Shown piece by piece: positions 1 to 5,750 of a DNA stretch of 8,119 nt (positions within the stretch are counted from its first letter, which is position 1; the number at the start of each line of letters is the position of its first letter). The notes under the pieces were generated by a model. That model had not been told where the DNA came from. It was given only the letters and a program-made list of their open reading frames with translations, and searched no databases. The DNA comes from BJ22 sp031405895 (lineage in GTDB: Bacteria; Planctomycetota; Planctomycetia; Pirellulales; Pirellulaceae): NCBI GenBank assembly GCA_031405895.1, contig JANOFL010000365.1, positions 1-8,119 on the forward strand, in the 5' to 3' direction. The position numbers were made by a program, and so were the translations under genes.

Positions 1-696
1 AATCGCGGCGATCACAAAGCCGATCAGCATGCTGCCAGCGTCGCCGAGGTAGGCCTTTGCGGGCGGGAAGTTGTAGCGCAGAAAGCCCAGCAGGCTGCCG
101 ACCATCGCCAGCAGGATCACGGCGTCGAGCGGATGATCGTAGCGGAGGGCCATCACCGCCAGCGACGAGCAGACGATGATCCCGATCGTGGAGGCGAATC
201 CGTCGGCCCCGTCGAGCAGGTTCATCGAGTTGATGGCGGCGAGACACCAGACGTAGACGACCAGCACCGAGAAGACGCCGAAGGACAGCTCGAAGCTGCC
301 AAAGCGGACCTGATCAAACTGGAAGCCACCAGCGATCAGGACCGTGATCGCAAGGAACTGGCCTGCCAGCTTTTGCCGGCCGCGAATGTTGAAGCGGTCG
401 TCCAGCAATCCGACCAGCAAGATCAGGAATGCGGCCACCAGCAGAAAGGCCAGCTCGCGCCAGTCGTCGGGTTCGAACTCAATGCCGAAGCCGACCATCA
501 CCGCGATCGCGACGCTGGCCGTGGTCGCGAAGGTCACCAGACCACCGACGAGCGGAATCGCCGTGGCATGGAGCTTGCGGTTGTTGTCGGGCTTGTCAAC
601 CAGTCCCCAGCGGCGTGCCAGCTGGCCCAACAGCGGCACCGCGACCAGCGCGATCGCGGCGGCTGCCAGCAGTGCTATGACAAAAGGCCAAACCAT
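1..696 (-). CDS. WecA/MraY-family polyprenyl-phosphate sugar-1-phosphate transferase (GT4), 3' end off the window
   Basis: This integral membrane enzyme is predicted to transfer a (probably N-acetylated) hexose-1-phosphate from a UDP-sugar to undecaprenyl phosphate, the first committed step of a surface-polysaccharide repeat unit. I translated the reverse strand by hand; 232 codons are open and the frame runs off base 1. Family motifs appear in order: VDKPDNNRKLH then PLVGG (residues 33-53), GLLDDRFNIRG with the Mg-binding-type DD at 99-100, NSMNLLDGADGF (156-167) and AYLGDAGS (215-222). Hydrophobic helices separate them, beginning with an N-terminal one at about 3-24. Known members are about 320-380 residues, so roughly a third is missing, including the C-terminal cytoplasmic loop that helps set sugar specificity. 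The ATG at 696 is firm because an in-frame TGA lies 9 bases upstream; the ribosome site is weak. It lies 80 bp downstream of the wzy-like gene on the same strand, probably in one operon. The exact substrate cannot be told. Confidence 0.9.
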   Translation of the reverse strand, partial: MVWPFVIALLAAAAIALVAVPLLGQLARRWGLVDKPDNNRKLHATAIPLVGGLVTFATTASVAIAVMVGFGIEFEPDDWRELAFLLVAAFLILLVGLLDDRFNIRGRQKLAGQFLAITVLIAGGFQFDQVRFGSFELSFGVFSVLVVYVWCLAAINSMNLLDGADGFASTIGIIVCSSLAVMALRYDHPLDAVILLAMVGSLLGFLRYNFPPAKAYLGDAGSMLIGFVIAAI

Positions 697-740
697 GTCA
701 GCTCAAATCGGTGATTGCATTGATTGGACCAGTACGGCCA

Positions 741-765
741 TGGCCCTGAACCGGTTCAGCGGCCA
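741..765. repeat. Intergenic near-perfect palindrome between the wzy-like and wecA-like genes
   Basis: The core CTGAACCGGTTCAG at 746-759 is a perfect 14-bp palindrome. It is flanked by TGGCC (741-745) and GGCCA (761-765), which pair if base 760 is bulged out. As RNA this gives a stem of about 10 bp with a CCGG loop. No T-run follows on either strand, so it is not a classical terminator. It could be an operator for a dimeric regulator, or an RNA stem that adjusts expression between the two genes. Confidence 0.5.
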
Positions 766-776
766 GCCCGGCAAGG

Positions 777-3530
777 TCAGCCCCCGCCAGCCTTCTCCCG
801 AATCCGCTCCTGGATCGCATCGTACAGGTCAATATAAGGCTGATGGCGGTTGTTGCCGGCCACCAGCCGCTCGGCGTGTTCCTCGGCTTCCCGGGTTTGA
901 TCGTTGTCGAGCAACAGTCGCGCCAGCCGGTAGCGGACCGGGCCGTCGTTCGGATCGCTGGTCAGCGCCAGCCGCAACAGCTCAATCCCGTCCTCCGTCT
1001 GGCCCAGCGCCAGTTGCACGTCGGCCTTGAGCACCATCAGGCGGTGGTCGGCCGGTGAAGCGCTCTCCATCAGGTCGGCAGCCCTGCGCAGGAGGATCGA
1101 CTTGAGCTCGGGCTGGTCGTCCGCGTTACGGGTCGCGAACCCATACAACTGCGCGGGATCGTCGGGCAGGACTTGGCTGGCGATCGTGCCGTCGTCGAGC
1201 GGGCGCGGCAGGCGGGAGGTTTCATTCTTGAGCAGCGCGACCGTCTTGAAGAACTGGTTGGGATCGAGTTCCAGCATGCGCCGCAAGTGCGGTGTAGCCT
1301 CGGCACGGTAGCCACTGCTCAACAACGCAATCGACGCCCGTTCCCGCAGGACGTAGCTGCCGGGGCTCATGGCGATCGCGCCGGCAATCAGTTCGCAACC
1401 GGCCGCACCGTTGCCCCGCAAAAGTTCCAGCTGCGCCACCGTAAGCTGATAATTGGGTTTGATCGGCTGCCGCGCGCTGGCGGCGGTCAGAAACCGCCTG
1501 GCGTCGGGCAGTTCCTGACGGGCAAAATCCTGGGCGAGAAACTCACTCACGAAACTCGATCCGCTTCTTTGCCCGAGAAAATTGACATGTTCCAGCATCG
1601 GGCCGGGCGCGGTTGCGAGCCAGAGGTTTTTTTCGATTTCCGCCCGACGTTCGGCGGAAAGATTTGGGGCCAGCGTCCCGGCGGCGATCTTCCGGTACCA
1701 CTTCAACCGCGCCGCGCGGAGGCAAACTCCGCCCAGGTAGGCCGCGTCCTGGGCCCGGGCACTGCGCCGGGCCAGACCGGCAATCTCGTCGAGATGGACT
1801 TCCGTCGCAGCCAGATCCAGCCGGGCTGGCGCGAGCGACTCAACATCCCGGATCAGGCGGCAGTCAGTCGCCCAGTACCGCCAGAAGACGACTGACGAAA
1901 CCACGGCCGCGGAGAAGGCGACAATCGCCGTGGAACTGGCCAGCCAGTGCGGAAAATGCCACGCAAACCAGGTTTTGCGGCGCAGGCGGCCGCCGAGGGC
2001 GTGGGCATGAAAACCGATCGCGCCAAGCAAGACCGACAGGGCCACCGTATTGGCCGGAACATACCAGCCAAAGTCAAAACAGGACGCAATGACCTGACCG
2101 AAAACCAGCATCGTGGCCATCGTTCCCAGCGCGACGGTCGCACCGGACGAAGCCCGATACATCAGAAAGAGGGCATACCACACCCCCAAAAAAACCGCCC
2201 CCAGCAGCAGCATGATCCCGGGCAGTCCGGCGTCGACGATCGCCTGGACGAACTGGTTCTCGGCATGTTCAAAGAGCACGGTCTCAAGCAGCGTGCTGTA
2301 AATCCGGTGAACGCCCGGATACCCGCCGAGCCCCGCGCCGAGCCAGCCCATCTGCGGAAACGCCCCCAGCGTTTCGCTCCAGGTCCGCAAGCGACCGGTG
2401 TCTTCTTCGATCGGAGTAACCAGCAGGATGTCCCGGTCCGTGAACCGGGTGGCCAGCTGGTCGTAGAAACCGACCCATGCGACCAGCGCAATCACGGCCA
2501 GCATCAACGGAAAGATCAGCAGCGCACTGCCTTTGGGCCGGCGGGCCATTCCGTAGAACATCGTCGTCGCCATGCAGGCCCCCAGCAGGGCGATCACGCC
2601 GCCCCGCGAAAGGGTCGCGATCACTCCCGTGGCCGTGATGCCGGCCAGAATCAGCGCGGCCAGCTTGGCGTAGGTCAGTTCGGCCAGCAACATGTTGAGC
2701 CAGGTGCTGATCTGCCGCCAGACCGGAATCTCCCGGCTGATGATCAGGTCGGTACCCCGGCCGGAGTTGGCGATCCAGAGATGGTTGACGAGTCCGCAGG
2801 CCGCGGCGAAGCAGATCAACAGAAAACCGGCCGCGTTATTGCGGTTGACGAACGAAGCAAACGGCACGCCGCCGCCCGTCAGCTCGATTCGCCAGAAGAG
2901 CCGGTCGTTCCAGGTCAGCTGTTGCAGCAGACCAAACAGCGTCAGCGCCGCGCCATTGATGGCCAGTGCCGTCATCAGCGTGACCATGTCGGATCGCCGG
3001 CGAAACAGCCCGCTTGCCGCGCCCATCATCGCGCCGCCAATGGCCAGCAACAGCACCAGTCGCCACGTCGCGTCAGGATCGATGCTGATCCGGGTTGGCG
3101 GCGGCACCGGATCGAGAATGGCCGCGGCCGACCACTCACTGTAGATTTCGTGCTGCCGTCCGGTGAGCACCGAAGCCAGACCGGCGGGCAACGGCAGGGT
3201 CTGAATCCAGCCCAACAACGCGCCGGCGAGGACAAACGCAATCAGCCAGGGCATCACATGCTGGCGCGGACGGGCGATGGCCAGTTCCAGCCACCAGCTC
3301 GCCGTAGCCACGCTGGCCAAAACCGCGAGCAGCCAGAGGCTGGAAGATTTCACCGATCCAATCAGCCACGGTGCCAGGACAACCGCGGCGAGAATGGCCA
3401 CCCGACCCGTCCAGCCGGCCCAGCCCATCCGGACCGGCAGGCCGGATTCGTCCTCCATGCCCTGGGAACGCTGTCGCCCGGCGGCGACAGTGTCCAGCAA
3501 GGTCATCGGGCGCGGCTCGGACTCGGACAT
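777..3530 (-). CDS. Wzy/O-antigen-ligase-family membrane protein with TPR-like C-terminal domain
   Basis: Predicted inner-membrane polysaccharide polymerase or ligase, 917 residues with the start chosen here. About a dozen hydrophobic helices fill residues 40-550. Wzy_C-type landmarks are FASFVNRNNAAG (225-236), TLSRGG (306-311), an R-x-R-x-W segment followed by GWLGAGLGGYP (380-405), and HAENQFVQAIVDAGLPG (422-438), which matches the H-x3-Q..GxxG signature of the large periplasmic loop and following helix. After the last helix (524-549) a soluble region of about 370 residues contains TPR-like helix pairs, clearest at 693-757 and 829-893. The start is uncertain. The frame stays open to a GTG at 3773, but those 81 extra residues are R/P/S-rich with no fold signal, and the GTG sits just after a probable terminator. 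I therefore prefer the ATG at 3530, although its ribosome site is poor; ATG 3506 is also possible. Polymerase and ligase cannot be separated by sequence alone. Confidence 0.85.
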   Translation of the reverse strand: MSESEPRPMTLLDTVAAGRQRSQGMEDESGLPVRMGWAGWTGRVAILAAVVLAPWLIGSVKSSSLWLLAVLASVATASWWLELAIARPRQHVMPWLIAFVLAGALLGWIQTLPLPAGLASVLTGRQHEIYSEWSAAAILDPVPPPTRISIDPDATWRLVLLLAIGGAMMGAASGLFRRRSDMVTLMTALAINGAALTLFGLLQQLTWNDRLFWRIELTGGGVPFASFVNRNNAAGFLLICFAAACGLVNHLWIANSGRGTDLIISREIPVWRQISTWLNMLLAELTYAKLAALILAGITATGVIATLSRGGVIALLGACMATTMFYGMARRPKGSALLIFPLMLAVIALVAWVGFYDQLATRFTDRDILLVTPIEEDTGRLRTWSETLGAFPQMGWLGAGLGGYPGVHRIYSTLLETVLFEHAENQFVQAIVDAGLPGIMLLLGAVFLGVWYALFLMYRASSGATVALGTMATMLVFGQVIASCFDFGWYVPANTVALSVLLGAIGFHAHALGGRLRRKTWFAWHFPHWLASSTAIVAFSAAVVSSVVFWRYWATDCRLIRDVESLAPARLDLAATEVHLDEIAGLARRSARAQDAAYLGGVCLRAARLKWYRKIAAGTLAPNLSAERRAEIEKNLWLATAPGPMLEHVNFLGQRSGSSFVSEFLAQDFARQELPDARRFLTAASARQPIKPNYQLTVAQLELLRGNGAAGCELIAGAIAMSPGSYVLRERASIALLSSGYRAEATPHLRRMLELDPNQFFKTVALLKNETSRLPRPLDDGTIASQVLPDDPAQLYGFATRNADDQPELKSILLRRAADLMESASPADHRLMVLKADVQLALGQTEDGIELLRLALTSDPNDGPVRYRLARLLLDNDQTREAEEHAERLVAGNNRHQPYIDLYDAIQERIREKAGGG

Positions 3531-3889
3531 GGCGTAGCGGACGGAGCTCGAGGATGTATTTTCAGCGGCGTCGGATTGAACCAGGTATTGTAGGTTTTCC
3601 GGTCCTGAAGGTCCCGGCGGGCGTACAAAACCGCGACCTCGGGTCGCACATCGTTCAGTCAAGGCATCCCGCGGCACAGGATCCGCCGCACGCCTGTCCT
3701 GACGCCCCATGACGACAGTTTGTCGGGCCGGCAGCCGGTTCACGTCCGCAGCCGGTTTTGCGCGATCCGCCACCTTTCAAAGGGAGTCCTAAAAACGGTC
3801 GTCCGTTTCCATGATTGACGGGCAGCCAGCACCGAATTCACCCCGCAATTGCCTGGGGCTCGTGAAGCGCCAATGACCGCGACAACTGG
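3531..3889. other. Intergenic region upstream of the wzy-like gene
   Basis: These 359 bp hold no convincing gene. Read on the minus strand they contain, in order, an imperfect palindrome CCCC-GCAATTGC-CT-GGGG (3841-3858 in plus-strand notation), a terminator-like hairpin (3791-3809), a perfect 6-bp GC stem GCGACC/GGTCGC with a 3-base loop (3633-3647), and a TACAAT hexamer (3587-3592). TACAAT resembles a sigma-70 -10 box and lies about 57 bases before the ATG at 3530, but I see no good -35 box 17 bases away. The hexamer is weak support for a wzy promoter here. The 6-bp stem is followed on the minus strand by GGTTTTG and could act as an attenuator. Confidence 0.4.
3791..3809 (-). terminator. 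Candidate Rho-independent terminator after the two-helix membrane protein gene
   Basis: Read on the minus strand, AAACGG (3798-3793 region of the complement) pairs with CCGTTT around an ACGA loop, and the 3' arm runs into five consecutive T residues (complement of 3795-3791). The stem is only 6 bp and half A-T, so termination may be partial. It lies about 80 bases past the stop codon at 3890 and upstream of the wzy-like gene. This separates the two transcripts and argues against translation starting at the GTG at 3773. Confidence 0.4.
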
Positions 3890-4180
3890 CTATTTCGCCG
3901 CCGCTGCCTGGTGGGGCAACGACAGGGTGTAGAGCACGGTGATCGCTCCGGCGGCCAGCAGGCTCCACGGCATCCAGTCACGGGTCCGGACTTCCCTTCG
4001 CAGCAGGGGTCCGGTCGAGCCGGGCGAAATCCAGGCGGGGCTTGCCGCAGGAGTGCCCATTTCGGACACGATGGCCGGAACGCGACTTCCATTCGCCATG
4101 GCGAACTTCTGCACCACGAGAGTTTCCGCCCCCAGCAGGAGCAGGAAAAAACCGGTCGCAAGAAAAAAGGACTTCCACAT
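3890..4180 (-). CDS. Small two-helix membrane protein of unknown function (96 aa)
   Basis: I do not recognise a named family. The protein opens with MWKSFFLATG followed by a strongly hydrophobic helix (residues 4-24). A Pro/Ser/Gly-rich stretch of about 45 residues follows, with a charged patch LLRREVRTRDW at 59-69, then a second helix (70-89) and a short Ala-rich tail. A hairpin topology with both ends on the same side is likely; the first helix could instead be an uncleaved signal anchor. The ATG at 4180 is chosen because GGCAGGTG, a Shine-Dalgarno-like run, lies about 7 bases upstream and the hydrophobic helix begins immediately. The frame continues upstream to 4213 without adding recognisable sequence. 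It sits between csrA and the polysaccharide genes on the same strand, with gaps of more than 300 bp on both sides, so it is probably its own transcript. The style resembles short lineage-specific planctomycete membrane proteins, which is an impression from memory only. Confidence 0.7.
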   Translation of the reverse strand: MWKSFFLATGFFLLLLGAETLVVQKFAMANGSRVPAIVSEMGTPAASPAWISPGSTGPLLRREVRTRDWMPWSLLAAGAITVLYTLSLPHQAAAAK

Positions 4181-4508
4181 GCGCACACCTGCCCAGGTAC
4201 CCTGAAACGGCAATAGCCAGCAATCGTGGAATCGGCCTCGCGCAGCCCTGGATGCCCGTCAAACACCCAGCCGGCTCGCAAATCAGGCCAGACCCCTTCG
4301 GCCTGAGCCAGTCTTTCCCGTCGGACCGGGTTCAACGGTCAGTCGCAAGCCGCGAACTCGCGCGGTTGTAGCAACGGGTTGGTGCGACCGTCGCGGGCTG
4401 GACTTCAAGCCGGGCAGGGCGGAACGGGGCGACACGGCCGATCAGGCGAACAGCTTGCCGGTATTTGCAAGCAGGAAACCGGAAACTTCGCAGACCGGGC
4501 GGAGACCG
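4181..4508. other. Intergenic region between csrA and the two-helix membrane protein
   Basis: These 328 bp hold no supportable gene; the open frames across them encode Arg/Pro-rich shadow peptides. Small hairpins are present at 4454-4471 (CTTGC/GCAAG), 4350-4365 (CCGCG/CGCGG) and 4283-4306, the last being terminator-like. The promoter of the downstream membrane protein gene must lie here if csrA transcription stops, but I could not pick out a convincing -35/-10 pair. Confidence 0.5.
4283..4306 (-). terminator. Weak terminator-like hairpin downstream of csrA
   Basis: TCAGGCC and GGCCTGA form a perfect 7-bp stem around a 10-base loop. On the minus strand the 3' arm is followed by only TTTGCG, so the U-tract is very short. 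It lies about 200 bases past the csrA stop. It could end the csrA transcript with the help of other factors, or simply be an RNA stem. Confidence 0.25.
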
Positions 4509-4724
4509 TTATTTGCCGAGGTCCTTCGTTTCTTCGGGGCCGAGCCGGGTGGCCTTGCGGTTCTCCCGCTTGATCGCTTCGAAGATTTCCAGCCGGTGCA
4601 CCGGAACTTCGGCGGGCGCGTCGATCCCCAGCCGCACCTTGTCGCCCCGAATGTCGACGACCGTGATCATCACGTCATCGCCGATCATGATGCTCTCGTC
4701 GCGGTGTCGGGAAAGCACAAGCAT
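4509..4724 (-). CDS. csrA: CsrA, carbon storage regulator (RNA-binding translational regulator)
   Basis: CsrA is a small homodimeric protein that binds GGA motifs in mRNA leaders, usually in hairpin loops, and changes translation or stability. The 71-residue product is full length for the family. It opens MLVLSRHRDESIMIGDDV and retains the RNA-contact positions L4 and R6 and the V42-H43-R44 segment, with R44 being the key RNA-binding arginine. DKVRLGIDAPAEVPVHR matches the core strands, and the helix LEIFEAIKREN follows. The tail (residues 58-71) is charged and longer than in E. coli. The ATG at 4724 is set by the family N-terminus and a GGGGAA run about 7 bases upstream; the frame stays open to 4955, but that extension is not CsrA-like. 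fliW, the gene for its protein antagonist in Bacillus and other bacteria, lies upstream on the same strand after a 422-bp gap full of inverted repeats. Co-transcription is possible but unproven. Confidence 0.96.
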   Translation of the reverse strand: MLVLSRHRDESIMIGDDVMITVVDIRGDKVRLGIDAPAEVPVHRLEIFEAIKRENRKATRLGPEETKDLGK

Positions 4725-4880
4725 GTTCAGTTCCCCGGCGGGCTTTCCGCGACAACTGTGACCGGACCCTTGGAATGGCCAGCCGAAAGCGCGGCTTTGG
4801 CAGCACTCCCGCCCAGAGCAGATGCGATACGCAGTCCCCGCTCCCACCATTCCTGGTGTCTGGCTGTTTTCGTTCATCGT

Positions 4881-4915
4881 CGGACCAGTGTCCGGGCAGC
4901 AGCTTGCTGCCGGAC
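4881..4915. repeat. Two overlapping, mutually exclusive hairpins
   Basis: The strong hairpin 4890-4915 pairs GTCCGG with CCGGAC, and CAGCA with TGCTG, around a 3-base loop: about 11 bp with one bulged G at 4896. The first five bases, GTCCG (4890-4894), can instead pair with CGGAC at 4881-4885 around a 4-base loop. The segment therefore holds CGGAC, GTCCG and CGGAC in order, so only one pairing can form at a time. No T-run follows on either strand. Confidence 0.45.
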
Positions 4916-5005
4916 TTGCGGGCCATGCCGGTCGAATCACCTGGCAAGCCGGCAAGGATCATTCCGGAATTGACGCGCTGCGGCGGTCAGCTTGAAGTCT
5001 GGATC

Positions 5006-5021
5006 AGCCGATGGGCGCTAG
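5006..5021. repeat. Partial direct copy of the palindromic repeat arm
   Basis: AGCCGATGGGCGCTAG occurs here and again, identically, at 5050-5065. This copy lacks the rest of the palindrome: what follows (TGCTACGTC) does not fold back. It looks like a truncated repeat unit or the remnant of a duplication. Spacing between the two copies is 44 bp. Confidence 0.6.
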
Positions 5022-5049
5022 TGCTACGTCACACCCTGGATTTGGGGTG

Positions 5050-5108
5050 AGCCGATGGGCGCTAGCCCCGGTTTCTTCGCGGAAACCGGACGCTAGCGCG
5101 TTCCGGCT
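5050..5108. repeat. 59-bp palindromic element (REP/MITE-like)
   Basis: The left half AGCCG, GCGCTAG, CCGGTTTC folds onto the right half GAAACCGG, CTAGCGC, CGGCT. This gives stems of 8 bp (5068-5075 with 5082-5089), 7 bp (5059-5065 with 5093-5099) and 5 bp (5050-5054 with 5104-5108), separated by small internal loops, with a 6-base apical loop at 5076-5081. Palindromes beginning GCCGATGGGCG(C/T)TAGC are, from memory, scattered through planctomycete intergenic regions. That makes a mobilised REP-like element likely, but no transposase is present here. It ends 38 bp past the fliW stop and may also affect fliW mRNA 3' stability. Confidence 0.65.
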
Positions 5109-5146
5109 AATGGCGTTAACACACGAATCCCGGGCTGACAAGGCAC

Positions 5147-5587
5147 TCAGGCCGAGCGGCGCTGGGTGGCCGGGAGCGTGGCAAGGTCGTACTGCAAGGG
5201 TTGGGCGTCCGTCGTGATCAACTGCATTCCCGTCCGCTGGTCAAGGTTGATCACCAGTGGTGCCCGGAGATTCAGGGTCAGGGAGTCATTGTCCCGGCCG
5301 ACAATCGCCAGAACGTAGGCCTGATCGGCCGAACGCAGGTCGAGCGCCGCAATGTCAGCTGGATCGATCCGGACCTGGTAATCCGACAAAAACCGGCGCG
5401 GCGAGACGACCGGAACCGCCAGTTCCGGCTGCTGGATGCTTTGCAGCCACGCGACAGCCCGGTTCTCCGCGTCCGCCAGCAGGACCCAATGCCGGCAGCG
5501 CTCGAAGCCGAAGATTCCATGGCGGAAAAAAAGGATGTCGTCCGGCTCGATCGTCATTTTTCCAAAGCGTGTGGTGTCGATCTGCAT
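5147..5587 (-). CDS. fliW: FliW, flagellar assembly factor and CsrA antagonist
   Basis: FliW binds CsrA allosterically and blocks its RNA binding; secreted flagellin, when it accumulates in the cytoplasm, captures FliW and frees CsrA. The 146-residue product matches the usual 130-160. Family landmarks are MQIDTTRFG at the start, ILFFRHGIFGFE (residues 18-29), VAWLQSIQQPELAVPVV (45-61) and the signature LNLRAPLVINLDQRTGMQLI near 105-125. The ATG at 5587 is set by the family N-terminus and an AAGG run about 10 bases upstream; the frame stays open to 5674, but the extension (MVAARLGRGR...) is not FliW-like and would overlap a probable promoter leader. csrA follows on the same strand. No flagellin, hook or other flagellar gene is within the window. 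A sigma-28-like promoter is visible upstream, and a stem-loop with an AGGA loop lies in the predicted leader, both consistent with flagellar control and feedback by CsrA. Confidence 0.95.
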   Translation of the reverse strand: MQIDTTRFGKMTIEPDDILFFRHGIFGFERCRHWVLLADAENRAVAWLQSIQQPELAVPVVSPRRFLSDYQVRIDPADIAALDLRSADQAYVLAIVGRDNDSLTLNLRAPLVINLDQRTGMQLITTDAQPLQYDLATLPATQRRSA

Positions 5588-5623
5588 GGGTCGAACGCCT
5601 TGAAACGGAGCCTTGCCACCAGT

Positions 5624-5649
5624 GACGATCAGGCTCCTGCCTGGTCGTC
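5624..5649 (-). promoter_or_regulatory. Candidate CsrA-binding stem-loop in the fliW leader
   Basis: On the minus strand the hairpin has an inner stem CAGGC/GCCTG (5643-5639 with 5634-5630) closing an AGGA tetraloop (5638-5635). An outer stem GACGA/TCGTC lies across a single mismatch. It is 37-62 bases upstream of the fliW ATG, outside the ribosome site. CsrA is known to prefer A(N)GGA in the loop of a short hairpin. A caution is that the opposite strand folds slightly better, because the mismatch becomes a G-U pair. Confidence 0.4.
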
Positions 5650-5722
5650 CGCGCCCCAACCGGGCAGCCACCACGCCGTTGAAACGGGTATCGAGGGCGG
5701 AAAAAGCCCTTTCTTTGGTTGG

Positions 5723-5750
5723 TTATCGGTCCTGTCGCCGGTAGGATTTA
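5723..5750 (-). promoter_or_regulatory. Sigma-28 (FliA/WhiG)-like promoter for fliW
   Basis: Read on the minus strand, TAAA (5750-5747) is followed after 16 bases by ACCGATAA (5730-5723). The known flagellar sigma-28 consensus is TAAA, 15 bases, GCCGATAA, so the -10 element matches 7 of 8 positions and the spacing is off by one. Transcription would start near 5716 and give a leader of about 130 bases before the fliW ATG. Flagellar sigma control suits fliW. The match was found by eye and its chance frequency was not computed. Confidence 0.45.

Larger units (their letters stand above)
4725..5146. other. Structured gap between fliW and csrA
   Basis: These 422 bp are unusually long for a fliW-csrA gap and hold no convincing gene. 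Visible content: overlapping hairpins at 4881-4915, a partial repeat copy at 5006-5021, a CACCC/GGGTG stem at 5032-5049 and a 59-bp palindrome at 5050-5108. Just upstream of csrA the minus strand carries AGCCG/CGGCT (about 4781-4797) as a further short stem. If fliW and csrA share a transcript, all of these would be folded into the mRNA between them. Confidence 0.5.

Noticed and set aside
133..714. Plus-strand open frame of 193 codons
   Set aside because: It lies antisense to the WecA-like gene, which shows all family motifs; the plus-strand product is Gln/Asp/Arg-rich with no fold signal.
746..759. Rho-independent terminator after the wzy-like gene
   Set aside because: The palindrome is not followed by a T-run on the minus strand, and the next gene follows 45 bases later on the same strand.
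1947..3593. Plus-strand open frame of 548 codons
   Set aside because: Antisense shadow of the Wzy-like gene. Its His/Gln/Arg-rich composition is what the complement of a GC-rich membrane protein gene gives.
3633..3647. Second strong terminator upstream of the wzy-like gene
   Set aside because: The 6-bp stem is perfect, but the T-stretch is only four bases and is offset by GG, so it is noted only as a possible attenuator within the intergenic entry.
4725..4955. N-terminal extension of csrA in the same open frame
   Set aside because: CsrA proteins begin at MLVLSR or similar; the extra 77 residues are Cys/Pro-rich, unlike any CsrA, and a ribosome site precedes 4724.
5006..5065. Two identical 16-bp repeats as a CRISPR array
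   Set aside because: Only two copies, one of which is the arm of a larger palindrome; no third unit, no cas gene.
5588..5674. Longer fliW start at 5674
   Set aside because: The extension is Arg/Gly-rich, absent from the family, and would cover the stem-loop in the predicted leader; AAGG precedes the ATG at 5587.
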